Counted from the stretch's first letter, positions 1 to 9,089 are shown. The stretch: 64,000 bases of DNA from Rhodoferax sp. (GCF_030653815.1 NZ_JAURYQ010000016.1:1-64000), one strand, 5' to 3'. Translations and numbers: made by a program. The notes: generated by a model not told the origin, from the sequence alone.

Positions 1-46
1 ACAACTTTTTCCCCAACCCCTGTCGTTCATATAAAAGGAGACAACC

Positions 47-1057
47 ATGTTTAAACGCAGAACCATCGCTTCGGCCATCGCCGGTGCCGCCTTGCTGATA
101 GCCACCTCGGCTTTCGCGCAATTCACCGAACGAACCATCAAACTCACCAATGGCGTCAACGAAGATCACCCGGTGGGCGCCGGTGTCAAGAAAATGCAGG
201 AGGTGCTCAACGCAAAGACCGGTGGCAAGATCAAGATCAACGCCTTCTGGGGCGGCGCAGCCGGTGGCGACCTGCCCGCCACCCAGGCACTGCGTGCCGG
301 CACCCAGGAAATGGTCTGCACCTCCAGTTCGCCGCTGGTCGGCATCATCAAGGAACTCGGCGTGTTCGACCTGCCCTTCCTGTTTGCCAATGAAAAAGAG
401 GCTGACGCCGTACTCGACGGCCCAGCTGGCCAGTACTTCAACAAGAAGCTCGAAGCCGCCGGCCTGGTCAACCTGGCCTACTGGGAAAACGGTTTTCGCA
501 ACCTGACCAACAGCAAGCGCCCCGTGGCCAAGGTCGAAGACTTTGACGGCGTCAAGGTGCGTGTGATGCAGAACAACATCTTCCTCGACACCTTCAAGAC
601 GCTGGGCACCAACGCGGTGCCGATGGCTTTTGGCGAGGTGTTCACGGCACTGGAAACCAAGACCATCGACGGTCAGGAAAACCCGTTCGTGACCATCGAC
701 ACCTCCAAGTTTTACGAAGTGCAAAAGTACCTGAGCGTGACACGCCACGCCTACACACCGTTCCTGATTCTCTACAGCAAGAAGTTGTGGGACCAGCTCA
801 ATCCGCAGGAGCAGGCGGTGTTGCGTGAGGCTGCCATCGAAGGTCAGAAAGTGCAGCGCGCCACCATCCGTGCCCAGAGCGACAAGGCGTTGGCTGGACT
901 CAAGGCCAAGGGCATGCAGGTCAACGAGATCACTGCGGCTGAGCAACGCCGCATGTTCGAGAAGGTCAAGCCGGTGTACGAGAAACACACGGCCAGCATT
1001 GGCGCTGAAGCGATCGATGTCGTATTTGGCGAACTGAAGAAAGTTCGCGGCAACTAA
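47..1057 (+). CDS. dctP: TRAP transporter solute receptor, DctP family
   Basis: Periplasmic receptor that binds an organic acid, probably a sugar acid, and hands it to a DctQM-type membrane pair. The 336-residue product starts with a Sec signal of about 24 residues (basic MFKRR, hydrophobic core, AFA/Q cleavage). The family's carboxylate-binding arginine is expected in KVRV at residues 170-173, and the usual ETKTIDGQENP stretch follows. The ATG has an AAAAGGAG box just upstream. No DctQ or DctM gene adjoins it inside the window; they may lie upstream of position 1 or the receptor may work with membrane subunits elsewhere. A terminator follows directly. The family is certain, the ligand is not known. 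Confidence 0.93.
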   Translation: MFKRRTIASAIAGAALLIATSAFAQFTERTIKLTNGVNEDHPVGAGVKKMQEVLNAKTGGKIKINAFWGGAAGGDLPATQALRAGTQEMVCTSSSPLVGIIKELGVFDLPFLFANEKEADAVLDGPAGQYFNKKLEAAGLVNLAYWENGFRNLTNSKRPVAKVEDFDGVKVRVMQNNIFLDTFKTLGTNAVPMAFGEVFTALETKTIDGQENPFVTIDTSKFYEVQKYLSVTRHAYTPFLILYSKKLWDQLNPQEQAVLREAAIEGQKVQRATIRAQSDKALAGLKAKGMQVNEITAAEQRRMFEKVKPVYEKHTASIGAEAIDVVFGELKKVRGN

Positions 1058-1067
1058 GTCAGCTGGC

Positions 1068-1104
1068 AAAAGGCCGCAAGGGTGCGCCTTTGCGGCCTTT
1101 TTTT
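1068..1104 (+). terminator. Rho-independent terminator after dctP
   Basis: GGCCGCAAGG pairs with CCTTTGCGGCC (one bulged base) around a short loop, followed by seven T residues. It ends only a few bases before the ribosome binding site of the next gene, so it may attenuate rather than fully stop transcription. Confidence 0.85.
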
Positions 1105-1116
1105 CTGGAGCCCACA

Positions 1117-2316
1117 TTGAAGATCACAGAAGTTGAAACCATTCGGCTGGGCGAGTTTCCCAACATCATCTGGGTGCGCATCCACACCGACGAAGGCCTG
1201 GTGGGACTGGGTGAAACCTTCATGGGGGCGCAGGCTGTGGAGGCCTACATCCACGAATGGGTCGGCCCCAAGCTGCTGGGCAAGGACCCGTTGGCCATCG
1301 AGGCGCGCAACAAGGATATCACCGGTTACCTGGGCTGGCGCGGCTCGGGTGTCGAGACGCGCGGCAACTCGGCCGTCGACATTGCCCTGTGGGACATTTT
1401 TGGCAAGGCCGCCAACATGCCGGTGCACACGGCACTGGGTGGCAAAAGCCGCGACGCCATCCGCATTTACAACACCTGCGCCGGCTACCAGTATGTGCGC
1501 AACACCGTCAACCAGAGCACGGCCAACTGGGGTCTGGGGCAGCATGCGGGACCTTACGAAGACCTGGAAGGTTTCCTGCACCGGGCCGACGAGGTCGCCG
1601 AGTCCCTGCTGAGCGAGGGCATCACGGGCATGAAAATCTGGCCGTTTGACCCGGCAGCTGAGAAGAGCGACGGCCAGTACATCAGCAACGAAGATCTGAA
1701 TACCGCGCTGGAACCCTTTCGCAAGATCCGCGATGCGGTCGGCGACAAGATGGACATCATGGTCGAGTTTCACAGCCTGTGGCGCCTGCCCATGGCGCAA
1801 AAAATTGCGCGCGCGCTCAAGCCCTTCAATACCTTCTGGCACGAAGACGCCATCCGCATGGACAGCCTCGACCTGCTCAAACAGTATGCCAAGGACTGCG
1901 AGGCGCTGATCTGCGCCAGTGAAACGTTGAGCTACAAATGGGGTTTCAAGGACTACCTGCAGACCGGTGTGGCGGGCGTGGCCATGCTCGATTTGAGCTG
2001 GTGCGGTGGCCTGACCGAGGCCCGCAAGATCGCCGCCATGGCGGACGCCTGGCAGCTGCCGGTGGCGCCGCACGACTGCACCGGGCCGGTGGTGTGGGCC
2101 GCGTCCACCCATCTGTCGCTGCATGCGCCCAACGCGCTGATCCAGGAAAGCGTGCGCGCTTTCTACAGCGGCTGGTACAAGGAACTGGTTACCGAGTTAC
2201 CCACCGTCAGCAAGGGCATGATCAGCCTCAACAACAAGCCCGGACTGGGCCTGGAGCTGCTGCCCGATCTGCACAAGCGTGCGGATGCCACGGTGCGGAT
2301 TTCTGTGCCGAATTAA
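1117..2316 (+). CDS. Enolase-superfamily (mandelate racemase/muconate lactonizing) acid-sugar dehydratase
   Basis: Probable sugar-acid dehydratase of the mandelate racemase subgroup, cytoplasmic, Mg-dependent, 399 residues. Visible active-site landmarks in order are GMKIWPFD (K-x-W, general base region), IMVEFHS and WHED (metal-ligand acids), CASET, and a His-Asp pair in APHDCTGP. I chose the TTG at 1117 because a GGAG box lies 6 bases before it; the further upstream in-frame TTG at 1090 falls inside the terminator hairpin. The product begins LKITEVETIRLG, typical of the family. It follows a TRAP receptor gene, so it likely dehydrates the imported acid to a 2-keto-3-deoxy acid. The substrate cannot be read from the sequence. 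Confidence 0.88.
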   Translation: MKITEVETIRLGEFPNIIWVRIHTDEGLVGLGETFMGAQAVEAYIHEWVGPKLLGKDPLAIEARNKDITGYLGWRGSGVETRGNSAVDIALWDIFGKAANMPVHTALGGKSRDAIRIYNTCAGYQYVRNTVNQSTANWGLGQHAGPYEDLEGFLHRADEVAESLLSEGITGMKIWPFDPAAEKSDGQYISNEDLNTALEPFRKIRDAVGDKMDIMVEFHSLWRLPMAQKIARALKPFNTFWHEDAIRMDSLDLLKQYAKDCEALICASETLSYKWGFKDYLQTGVAGVAMLDLSWCGGLTEARKIAAMADAWQLPVAPHDCTGPVVWAASTHLSLHAPNALIQESVRAFYSGWYKELVTELPTVSKGMISLNNKPGLGLELLPDLHKRADATVRISVPN

Positions 2317-2609
2317 AACGGTTACCTCATAGGCGCGAAGGACGCGGCAGACACAGGGTTTCTCCCAGTGTTCAAACCAAAGCTGTCATTGGTATGATGA
2401 TATTTCAATACGATGTATGTCTGCCGGTCTTTGTTTTTCATGGAAAACCCAGTGCCGTCGATCGTTGAAGTGTTGACATTCGTTTGCCTGGGTACGCGCT
2501 TGTGCCAACGCTGTACCACTGATGACCGACGCGGTCGTTTGGTTGTCGGACTGGCTTTTTTGAAAAAATACCTGAGGCCGGGCAAACGGATTCAGGATGA
2601 GGAGACTAC

Positions 2610-3641
2610 ATGAAAAATCGTCAATTTACACTTCGTACAGTGGCTGTCAGCTGCTTTCTCGTTCTCGCTGCCCAAGCACCGACAGCAGCCATTGCGGCCG
2701 ACACTGCGACCAAGAAAATCGCACTGTCGAACAACTTCGCTGGCAACTCCTGGCGCCAGACCATGCTCAAGAGCTGGGACAAAATCACCAAGGACGCTGT
2801 AGCCAAACGCATCGTCGCGCAGGCACCGAGCTTCACAACCGCCGAGAACCAGGCGACGGAACAAGCCGCACAAATTCAGAACATGATTTTGCAGGGCTAC
2901 GACGCCATCGTCGTCAATGCGGCTTCCCCGACAGCGCTCAATGGCGCGGTAAAAAAGGCCTGTGATGCGGGCATTGTGGTGGTGTCATTTGACGGCATCG
3001 TCACCGAACCCTGCGCTTATCGCATCGCGGTGGATTTCAAGAAGCTCGGAGAGATGCAGATCGACTACTTTGCAAGCCGCGGTCTCAAGGGCAACCTGCT
3101 GGAGGTGCGTGGTCTGGCGGGCGTGTTTGTCGATGATGAAATTCATCAAGGTATTACCGAGGGCGTGAAAAAGCACCCTGAATTCAAAATCGTCGGTTCG
3201 GCTCATGGCAACTGGACCCAGACGGTCGCGCAAAAGGAGGTTTCGGCTATTCTTTCGACCCTGCCCGCCGTCACGGCGGTGGCCACCCAAGGGGGTGACG
3301 GCTATGGGGTCGCACAAGCGTTCAAGGCGGCAGGACGGCCCACCCCGGTCATCTTTCTCGGCAATCGCCATGATGAATTGACCTGGTGGAAAGAGCAGCG
3401 GGACGCGAGCAAGTACCAGACCATGTCGGCCAGCATTGCGCCAGGAGCCTCAACATTTGCCTTCTGGGTTGCCCAGCAGATCCTGGCAGGCGCCAAAGTC
3501 CCCAAGGACATGAAGCTGCCCTTGAGTGTGGTGACCCAGCAGACGCTGGATGAGTCGCTGAAAAATACCGAAGCGGGTGGCGTGGTGAACGTTGAGTATT
3601 CGCAAAAAGAAGTGATGAATTTCCTGGCCAAGCTGAAGTGA
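2610..3641 (+). CDS. Sugar ABC transporter substrate-binding protein (type 1 periplasmic binding fold)
   Basis: Periplasmic receptor of a ribose/rhamnose-type importer, 343 residues with a signal peptide of about 30 residues (cleavage near AIAA/D). The body shows the type 1 periplasmic binding pattern: ALSNNFAGNSWR near the mature start, then IQNMILQGYDAIVVNAAS, a hinge region and a QGGDGYG segment. A GAGGAG box precedes the ATG. It heads an operon with a double ATPase and two permeases. The 293 bases upstream contain no gene that I can support; I could not settle a promoter there. Confidence 0.9.
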   Translation: MKNRQFTLRTVAVSCFLVLAAQAPTAAIAADTATKKIALSNNFAGNSWRQTMLKSWDKITKDAVAKRIVAQAPSFTTAENQATEQAAQIQNMILQGYDAIVVNAASPTALNGAVKKACDAGIVVVSFDGIVTEPCAYRIAVDFKKLGEMQIDYFASRGLKGNLLEVRGLAGVFVDDEIHQGITEGVKKHPEFKIVGSAHGNWTQTVAQKEVSAILSTLPAVTAVATQGGDGYGVAQAFKAAGRPTPVIFLGNRHDELTWWKEQRDASKYQTMSASIAPGASTFAFWVAQQILAGAKVPKDMKLPLSVVTQQTLDESLKNTEAGGVVNVEYSQKEVMNFLAKLK

Positions 3642-3674
3642 GTTTTTGTCGGCATTTCTGACAAGAGAAACACA

Positions 3675-5156
3675 GTGACAAATTCAACTTCTGAAATCCT
3701 GTTTGATGTCAGGGATGCCGCCAAAGCATTTGGTGCCGTGCAGGCGCTTCGCGGCGTGGATTTCCAGATCAGGCGCGGTGAATGTATTGGCTTGGTCGGG
3801 CACAACGGGGCAGGCAAATCCACCCTGATGAATGTGCTGTCAGGCACTCTGACGCCTGATCGCGGGGAACTGCATTTCACCGGCAGAGCCGGGCGCTCCG
3901 ACTGGAGTGTGCGCGAGGCGCAACGCCTGGGGGTTCGCTCCGTTTACCAGGAGCTTTCCCTTTGCGCCAATCTCTCGCTGGCCGAGAACATGCGTATTGC
4001 CCAGCCGAAGCTCAAAGGCTGGAACTGGCGTGTCAATGCCGGTTCCCAATTGGTGGCCTCGTTGGACCGTATCTTTCCCGGCCATGGCTTGCATGCGGAT
4101 CAGGTGGTGGCTGATCTGTCCATCGGCAAGCGTCAGTTGGTCGAAATTGCCCGTGCATTCACCCCGGGGGCACTTCCTTTGGAACTGATGATTCTGGACG
4201 AGCCCACCTCTTCGCTGGACAGCCATGCGGCAAACCAGCTGCTGGCCTATATCCGTGAGTTCGTGGCAGGTGGAAAAAGCTGCATTCTGATCTCCCACAA
4301 ACTGCGTGAAATTTTCAATGTGGCAGACCGTGTGGTGGTCATGCGTGACGGTCAGGTGGTCGAGTCCGTGCCCACCGAGCAGACCAGTCGTGACCGGCTG
4401 GTCGCCGTCATGGGGCAGGACGAGCAGGCGACCAGCGTTGCCGATGAAACTTCGTCGACAGTCAGGCCGCAGAATGCGACGATGGTCGTCAAAGTTTCAG
4501 CCTCCAAGCGAACGCGCATGGAGATCAAAGCAGGTGCGGGTGAAGTGATCGGTCTGGCCGGTTTGGCTGGTCATGGTCAAACCGACCTGCTGTTGCGTTT
4601 ACAAGCTGTGTCTACCGGTGCGGCTGATGCCACTGTGTGGATAGACGGTGCCACGTCGTTTGTCGCCGGAGACCGGCAGACCGATGGGGTATTTGGCTTA
4701 TGGTCGATCGCACGCAACATGAGCGTGAGCTGCCTGTCACAGTTCCGGCGCGGTCCGCTGATTGACCTGAAGAAAGAGCGTGATCATGCCGAGCAATGGC
4801 GCCAGCGCCTGGGTCTGGTGACGCCGAATCTTGATCTGTCGATCTTTTCCCTGTCCGGCGGCAATCAGCAAAAGGTGCTGTTTGCCAGAGCGCTGGGGTC
4901 GACCGCACCCATCATCCTGATGGACGACCCGATGCGTGGCGTCGATGTGGGCACCAAGCACGATGTCTATGTCCTGATTGCCGATGCGGCCCGACAGGGC
5001 CGGACCTTTATCTGGTACACCACCGAATTCGATGAGTTGTTCCACTGCGACCGGGTCTATGTCTTCAACAATGGCGAAGTGGTGGGTGAGCTGTCACGGG
5101 CCGAACTGAACGAAGAACGGGTTCTGAACATGTCTTTCGAGGAGATGGCTGCATGA
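3675..5156 (+). CDS. Sugar ABC transporter ATPase, two nucleotide-binding domains (RbsA-like)
   Basis: Energises uptake through the two permeases that follow. The 493-residue chain has two ATPase domains. The first has a full Walker A (GHNGAGKST, residues 42-50), signature LSIGK (148-152) and Walker B LMILDEP (171-177). The second has a degenerate Walker A (GLAGHGQTD, near 296-304), signature LSGGNQQK (393-400) and MDDP at 416-419, where the usual catalytic Glu is Asp. Asymmetry between the halves is normal in RbsA-type proteins. Start is a GTG. Its end overlaps the next gene start by 4 bases (ATGA), so translation is likely coupled. Confidence 0.93.
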   Translation: MTNSTSEILFDVRDAAKAFGAVQALRGVDFQIRRGECIGLVGHNGAGKSTLMNVLSGTLTPDRGELHFTGRAGRSDWSVREAQRLGVRSVYQELSLCANLSLAENMRIAQPKLKGWNWRVNAGSQLVASLDRIFPGHGLHADQVVADLSIGKRQLVEIARAFTPGALPLELMILDEPTSSLDSHAANQLLAYIREFVAGGKSCILISHKLREIFNVADRVVVMRDGQVVESVPTEQTSRDRLVAVMGQDEQATSVADETSSTVRPQNATMVVKVSASKRTRMEIKAGAGEVIGLAGLAGHGQTDLLLRLQAVSTGAADATVWIDGATSFVAGDRQTDGVFGLWSIARNMSVSCLSQFRRGPLIDLKKERDHAEQWRQRLGLVTPNLDLSIFSLSGGNQQKVLFARALGSTAPIILMDDPMRGVDVGTKHDVYVLIADAARQGRTFIWYTTEFDELFHCDRVYVFNNGEVVGELSRAELNEERVLNMSFEEMAA

Positions 5157-6100
5157 ACCCTGTTCTTGCGAAGCGAGGGGTGCGCATGCTGGATACCCTG
5201 TTGCCTGCGATCGCGTTGACCTTGCTGCTGGCGGCCGTATTCTGGCGGCAGCCGCGCGCGATGTCCTACTTTGGCATCAACCTGCTGCTCGATCTCGCCA
5301 TTCCCCTGATGTTTGCCACCCTGGCCCAAATGATGATCCTGGCGGTCAGTGATCTGGACCTGTCCATTGGTCCATTCGTCTCGCTGGTCGCCTGCATCGG
5401 CGCGACCTTGTTGCCGGCGCAGCCTGCTTGGGCCCTGCTTGCACTCGCCGCAGCCGTTGCCGCTTACGCCCTGGCCGGCGCTGTGATCGAGTCGCGCCGC
5501 CTGCCGTCCATCGTCGTCACGCTGGGCCTGTCCTTTGTCTGGCTCGGTTGTGCCGTACTTTTACTGCCAACGCCGGGCGGACTGGCACCGGAATGGCTGA
5601 GCAGCGCGATGGCTTACCGCACACCATGGCTGCCCATGCCGATCTGGATGGCGCTGGTCGCCGCCGTGCTGGGACACGTCCTGATCACGCGCAGTGCATT
5701 CGGCACCCTAGTGCGCGGATTGGGGGGTAACCCGGCAGCGGTGGCGCGTGTCGGCTGGTCGCTGGTTCGGGTGCGGGCCGGTGTTTATGCCTTGGCCGGG
5801 GTGTTCGGCGTGATTGCCGGATTGATGCTGGTGGGACAAACCACCTCGGCCGATCCGAACATTGCATCCCGTTACACGCTGGTGTCCATTGCTGCCGTGA
5901 TCCTGGGGGGCGGAAAATTTGTCGGCGGCTATGTTTCTCCGGTGGGTGCGGTGATTGGCGCATTGACGATGACGCTGGCCGCCTCCTTTCTGACTTTCCT
6001 GGATATCGCGCCGGACTGGCAGGTTGGCATGCAGGGATTGATTCTCATCGTGGTGCTCGGCTTGCGTGCCGCGATTGACCGACTGGAGCGCATCGCTTGA
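5153..6100 (+). CDS. Sugar ABC transporter permease (RbsC-like), first
   Basis: Inner-membrane channel subunit, 315 residues, almost entirely hydrophobic with short polar loops. The conserved branched-chain/ribose permease segment AQMMILAVSDLDLSIG lies near residues 58-73 and a GGGKFVGG motif lies near 246-253. It overlaps the ATPase gene by 4 bases and the second permease gene by 4 bases, so the three are a coupled unit. It is expected to pair with the second permease as a heterodimer. Confidence 0.92.
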   Translation: MNPVLAKRGVRMLDTLLPAIALTLLLAAVFWRQPRAMSYFGINLLLDLAIPLMFATLAQMMILAVSDLDLSIGPFVSLVACIGATLLPAQPAWALLALAAAVAAYALAGAVIESRRLPSIVVTLGLSFVWLGCAVLLLPTPGGLAPEWLSSAMAYRTPWLPMPIWMALVAAVLGHVLITRSAFGTLVRGLGGNPAAVARVGWSLVRVRAGVYALAGVFGVIAGLMLVGQTTSADPNIASRYTLVSIAAVILGGGKFVGGYVSPVGAVIGALTMTLAASFLTFLDIAPDWQVGMQGLILIVVLGLRAAIDRLERIA

Positions 6101-7074
6101 GTACACTGACAAAATCTCTTCCTGGCGTCACCAGCTTGCAGCGCTGGGGCGCGGGTCGTCCCTGGCTCGGCTCCTGTGTGGCCGCCGTGCTGGCTTGGGC
6201 TGCCACCGTGTTCGCAGGCCAGGGCCAGGGCTCGGGTGACCTGCTGACGGCGGCACTGACTTTTTCCGCGTTTACCGTGCTGGTTTCTTTGGGGCAGATG
6301 CTGGTGATCAGTGTGGGCCCGGGCAACGCCGACCTCTCCATCCCGTCATCCATCGCCTTGTCAGGGGCGGTGGCGATGATCGTGATGAATGGCGACAACA
6401 CGATGATCGTGCCGGGTATTCTGGCTGCGGTACTGGTGGGTGCAACGGTGGGGGCTTTCAATTTTGGATTGATCCGTGTGCTGAATATCCCGCCGATCAT
6501 TGCGACGCTTGCCGGGTCGCTGATCGTGATGTCGGTCGCCATCAATATTGGCCGGGGATTGAAAATCAAGCCCCCTCCCCTGTTTTCCGATTTCATGGCC
6601 ATGCGGCTGCTCGGCGTTCCGCTGCTCGCCATGGTGGCCCTGGTGGTGACCGTCGGGATCGCCGTGATGCTGGAGAGAACCGTGCTGGGCCGGTCTATTG
6701 CGGCCGTCGGACAAAACGATCGGGCCGCCCGTCTGGCTGGCCTGAAGGTTGAGGTCACCAGATTTTGGGCCTATGTGATTTGTGCGGGCCTGGCCGGACT
6801 GACCGGCGCACTGATTTCCGGATTTGCCGGTGGCAATTCGCTCGACCAGGGGCAGGAGTATCTGCTGCTGACCATTGCCGTGGTCGTCATAGGAGGCACC
6901 GCGGTGAGTGGTGGCGCACCCAGCGTTCCCGGCATCTGGGGGGCCGCCATGTTCATGTTCCTGCTGGTGGCCATGCTCAATGCAGCAGGCGCCGGGCCGG
7001 GTTTGCGTACCTTGCTGACCGGGCTCATCATCATTGCGGTGATCGTGGCTGCCAGTTCACCCGGAAAACGTTGA
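6097..7074 (+). CDS. Sugar ABC transporter permease (RbsC-like), second
   Basis: Second membrane subunit of the same importer, 325 residues. It carries the family segment LGQMLVISVGPGNADLSIP near residues 66-84 and a VIGGTAVSGG motif near 266-275. The TTG start overlaps the stop of the first permease gene. The lactonase and dehydrogenase genes follow closely, which suggests that the imported compound is a sugar, lactone or sugar acid oxidised without phosphorylation. No sugar kinase is present in this operon. Confidence 0.92.
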   Translation: MSTLTKSLPGVTSLQRWGAGRPWLGSCVAAVLAWAATVFAGQGQGSGDLLTAALTFSAFTVLVSLGQMLVISVGPGNADLSIPSSIALSGAVAMIVMNGDNTMIVPGILAAVLVGATVGAFNFGLIRVLNIPPIIATLAGSLIVMSVAINIGRGLKIKPPPLFSDFMAMRLLGVPLLAMVALVVTVGIAVMLERTVLGRSIAAVGQNDRAARLAGLKVEVTRFWAYVICAGLAGLTGALISGFAGGNSLDQGQEYLLLTIAVVVIGGTAVSGGAPSVPGIWGAAMFMFLLVAMLNAAGAGPGLRTLLTGLIIIAVIVAASSPGKR

Positions 7075-7103
7075 TCAATTCAACCCTGAAGGAGACCCAC
7101 GAC

Positions 7104-8027
7104 ATGAGCCCATTTGGCACACTGGAGGGCACCGGCTTTGAGGTGCTGGAGCCCGAATTTTCCGGCTGCTTGCTGCACTGCGAGCGCGTCGAGCGTTTGT
7201 GGACCGGGGCGCGCTGGTGCGAGGGTCCGGCCTGGTTTGCCGCGCACCGCACGCTGGTCTGGTCGGACATCCCGAACGATCGCATGCTGCGCCTGGACGA
7301 ACTCAACGGTAGCGTCAGCCTGTTTCGCCAACCGGCGCAACATTCCAATGGCAACACGGTTGACCGCGACGGCCGACTCATCACCTGCGAACATCTGACC
7401 CGGCGAGTTGTGCGCACGGAACACAACGGTGAACAAACGGTCCTGGCTGACCGCTGGCAGGGTCGGCGCTTGAATTCGCCCAACGATGTGGTGGTTCATT
7501 CTGACGGCGCGGTCTGGTTCACCGATCCGAGTTATGGCATTCTTTCCCACTACGAGGGCCGGCGTTCGGACAGCGAGATTGGCGCCTGCAATGTCTACCG
7601 GATTGACCCCGCATCGGGTGCTGTCGACCTGGTTGCCGATGACTTTGTCAAGCCCAATGGCCTGGCTTTTTCTCCGGATGAGTCCATCCTCTATGTGGCC
7701 GATACCGGCGCCAGTCATGACCCCGACGGACCACGTCACATTCGCCAGCTCCGGGTCAGTGGTGATGGGCGTCGTCTTGAGGCCTCCAGCGTTTTTGCAG
7801 AATGCACCAACGGATTGTTCGACGGCTTCAGGGTGGATCATGAGGGACGACTGTGGGCCAGCGCGGCCGATGGCGTGCACGCTTACGCACCCGACGGCAG
7901 GTTGCTGGGCAAGATACGCTTGCCCGAAGTGGTCGCCAATGTCTGCTTTGGCGGGACCAAACGCAACCGCTTGTTCATGTGTGCGACGAGTTCCTTGTAC
8001 GCGGTCTATCTCAACACCACGGGTTAA
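7104..8027 (+). CDS. SMP-30/gluconolactonase-family lactonase
   Basis: Beta-propeller hydrolase expected to open a sugar lactone to the free acid, 307 residues. Family landmarks are WCEGPAWF (metal-ligand Glu) near residue 37, LNSPNDVVVHSDGAVWFTDP, KPNGLAFSPDE with the catalytic Asn, and a late DGFRVDHEGRLWAS segment carrying the acidic ligand. The reading frame is open further upstream, but the ATG at 7104 has an AAGGAG box 9 bases before it and begins the homologous region. It lies 29 bases after the second permease gene in the same operon. Confidence 0.9.
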   Translation: MSPFGTLEGTGFEVLEPEFSGCLLHCERVERLWTGARWCEGPAWFAAHRTLVWSDIPNDRMLRLDELNGSVSLFRQPAQHSNGNTVDRDGRLITCEHLTRRVVRTEHNGEQTVLADRWQGRRLNSPNDVVVHSDGAVWFTDPSYGILSHYEGRRSDSEIGACNVYRIDPASGAVDLVADDFVKPNGLAFSPDESILYVADTGASHDPDGPRHIRQLRVSGDGRRLEASSVFAECTNGLFDGFRVDHEGRLWASAADGVHAYAPDGRLLGKIRLPEVVANVCFGGTKRNRLFMCATSSLYAVYLNTTG

Positions 8028-8056
8028 CGTGGAAATCAACCAGGAGTAATCAAAAC

Positions 8057-8959
8057 ATGACACCAAAAATCGGATTCATCGGTATCGGCATGATGGGCCA
8101 CGGCATGGCCAAAAATTTGCTGGCCAAGGGTTTTGCACTGACCTTCAAGGTCAACCGCAATCGCGACAACCTGGCTGATCTGATCGCAGCCGGCGCGCAA
8201 GAGGCCACAACCAACGCCGCCTGTGCGCAAGCGTCTGACATTGTGTTCATCTGCGTCACGGGATCACCTCAGGTGGAACAGATCGTGTATGGCGAGCAGG
8301 GCCTGCTCGACTGCGGTCGTGCCGGCTTGATCGTGGTCGACACCTCGACCGCCGAGCCCGCGTCCAGCGCCAAGATTCGCTCTGACCTGGCAGCCAAAGG
8401 CATCAAGCTGATCGACGCGCCGCTGGCACGCACGCCCAAGGAAGCCGAGGAAGGCCGGCTCAACATCATGGTCGGGGCTGAGTCCGAAGACTTCAAAACC
8501 CTGGAGCCGGTGCTGCGTGCGTTTTGCGAAAACATTTTTCACGTCGGGCCACCGGGCCACGGCCATGTGCTCAAGCTGGTCAACAACATGATGGCCATGA
8601 GCTTTGCGGCATCGATCGCCGAGGCCTTTGCCGTCGCAGCCAAAAGCGGCCTGGACCTGAACCGGCTCTATGACGTGGTGTCAGTAGGCGGCGTCAACTG
8701 CGGCATTTTCCAGATGATGGCCACCAACACCCTCAAAGCTGGCGACCTGACCGGCTTCAAGTTTGGCATTGCCAACGCACAAAAGGACTTGCGTTATTAC
8801 ACCCACCTGGCCGAAATGCTGCCGGTCTCCAGCTTCATGGGAGAAGCCGCGCATCAAAGCCTGGTTCAGGCCGTCAATGCCGGTTATGGCGACAAGCTGA
8901 TTGCGTCACTGTTTGAGGCACAGGAAAAACTCAACAACGTCAAGATAGTTCCCCGTTGA
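8057..8959 (+). CDS. Beta-hydroxyacid dehydrogenase (3-hydroxyisobutyrate dehydrogenase family)
   Basis: NAD(P)-dependent oxidoreductase of 300 residues. The N-terminal Rossmann motif is GFIGIGMMGHGMA. The catalytic Lys is expected in GHGHVLKLVNNMM near residue 173. The substrate-specificity segment reads DAPLARTPKEAEEG in place of the common DAPVSGG, so it is probably not a standard tartronate-semialdehyde reductase or 3-hydroxyisobutyrate dehydrogenase. L-threonate dehydrogenase belongs to this family and is a possibility. The ATG at 8057 has a CAGGAG box; the open frame runs further upstream without a better start. Last gene of the ABC-lactonase operon. Confidence 0.85.
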   Translation: MTPKIGFIGIGMMGHGMAKNLLAKGFALTFKVNRNRDNLADLIAAGAQEATTNAACAQASDIVFICVTGSPQVEQIVYGEQGLLDCGRAGLIVVDTSTAEPASSAKIRSDLAAKGIKLIDAPLARTPKEAEEGRLNIMVGAESEDFKTLEPVLRAFCENIFHVGPPGHGHVLKLVNNMMAMSFAASIAEAFAVAAKSGLDLNRLYDVVSVGGVNCGIFQMMATNTLKAGDLTGFKFGIANAQKDLRYYTHLAEMLPVSSFMGEAAHQSLVQAVNAGYGDKLIASLFEAQEKLNNVKIVPR

Positions 8960-9023
8960 CAACAGAATTTCAGCTCCGATAGGGTTTCCTCGGGTGTTGA
9001 ATATTCCAGTTCGTGCCATCATT

Positions 9024-9050
9024 GATTGGCCTTACCACTAGGCCAATTGA
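9024..9050. promoter_or_regulatory. GntR-type operator, copy A, before dctPQM
   Basis: ATTGGCCTTACCA at 9025-9037 is the reverse complement of most of the island's consensus AATTGGTAAGGCCAATT. TTGGCCT (9026-9032) and AGGCCAA (9040-9046) also form an inverted repeat. It lies about 40-65 bases before the TRAP receptor start at 9090. This is the least perfect of the four copies. Confidence 0.7.
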
Positions 9051-9089
9051 AGTTCACTCTTTTCCACTCAAATTAGAAGGCGGAGCAAA

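Noticed and set aside
1054..2124. Open frame of 356 codons on the - strand
   Set aside because: Antisense to the enolase-superfamily gene and runs into the terminator.
2380..2415. TCATTGGTATGATGATATTTC as a fifth GntR operator
   Set aside because: Only TTGGT matches the consensus; the second arm is missing.
2473..2500. Possible promoter with TTGACA before the ABC receptor gene
   Set aside because: The -35-like TTGACA is present but no acceptable -10 lies at 16-18 bases, so I did not list it.
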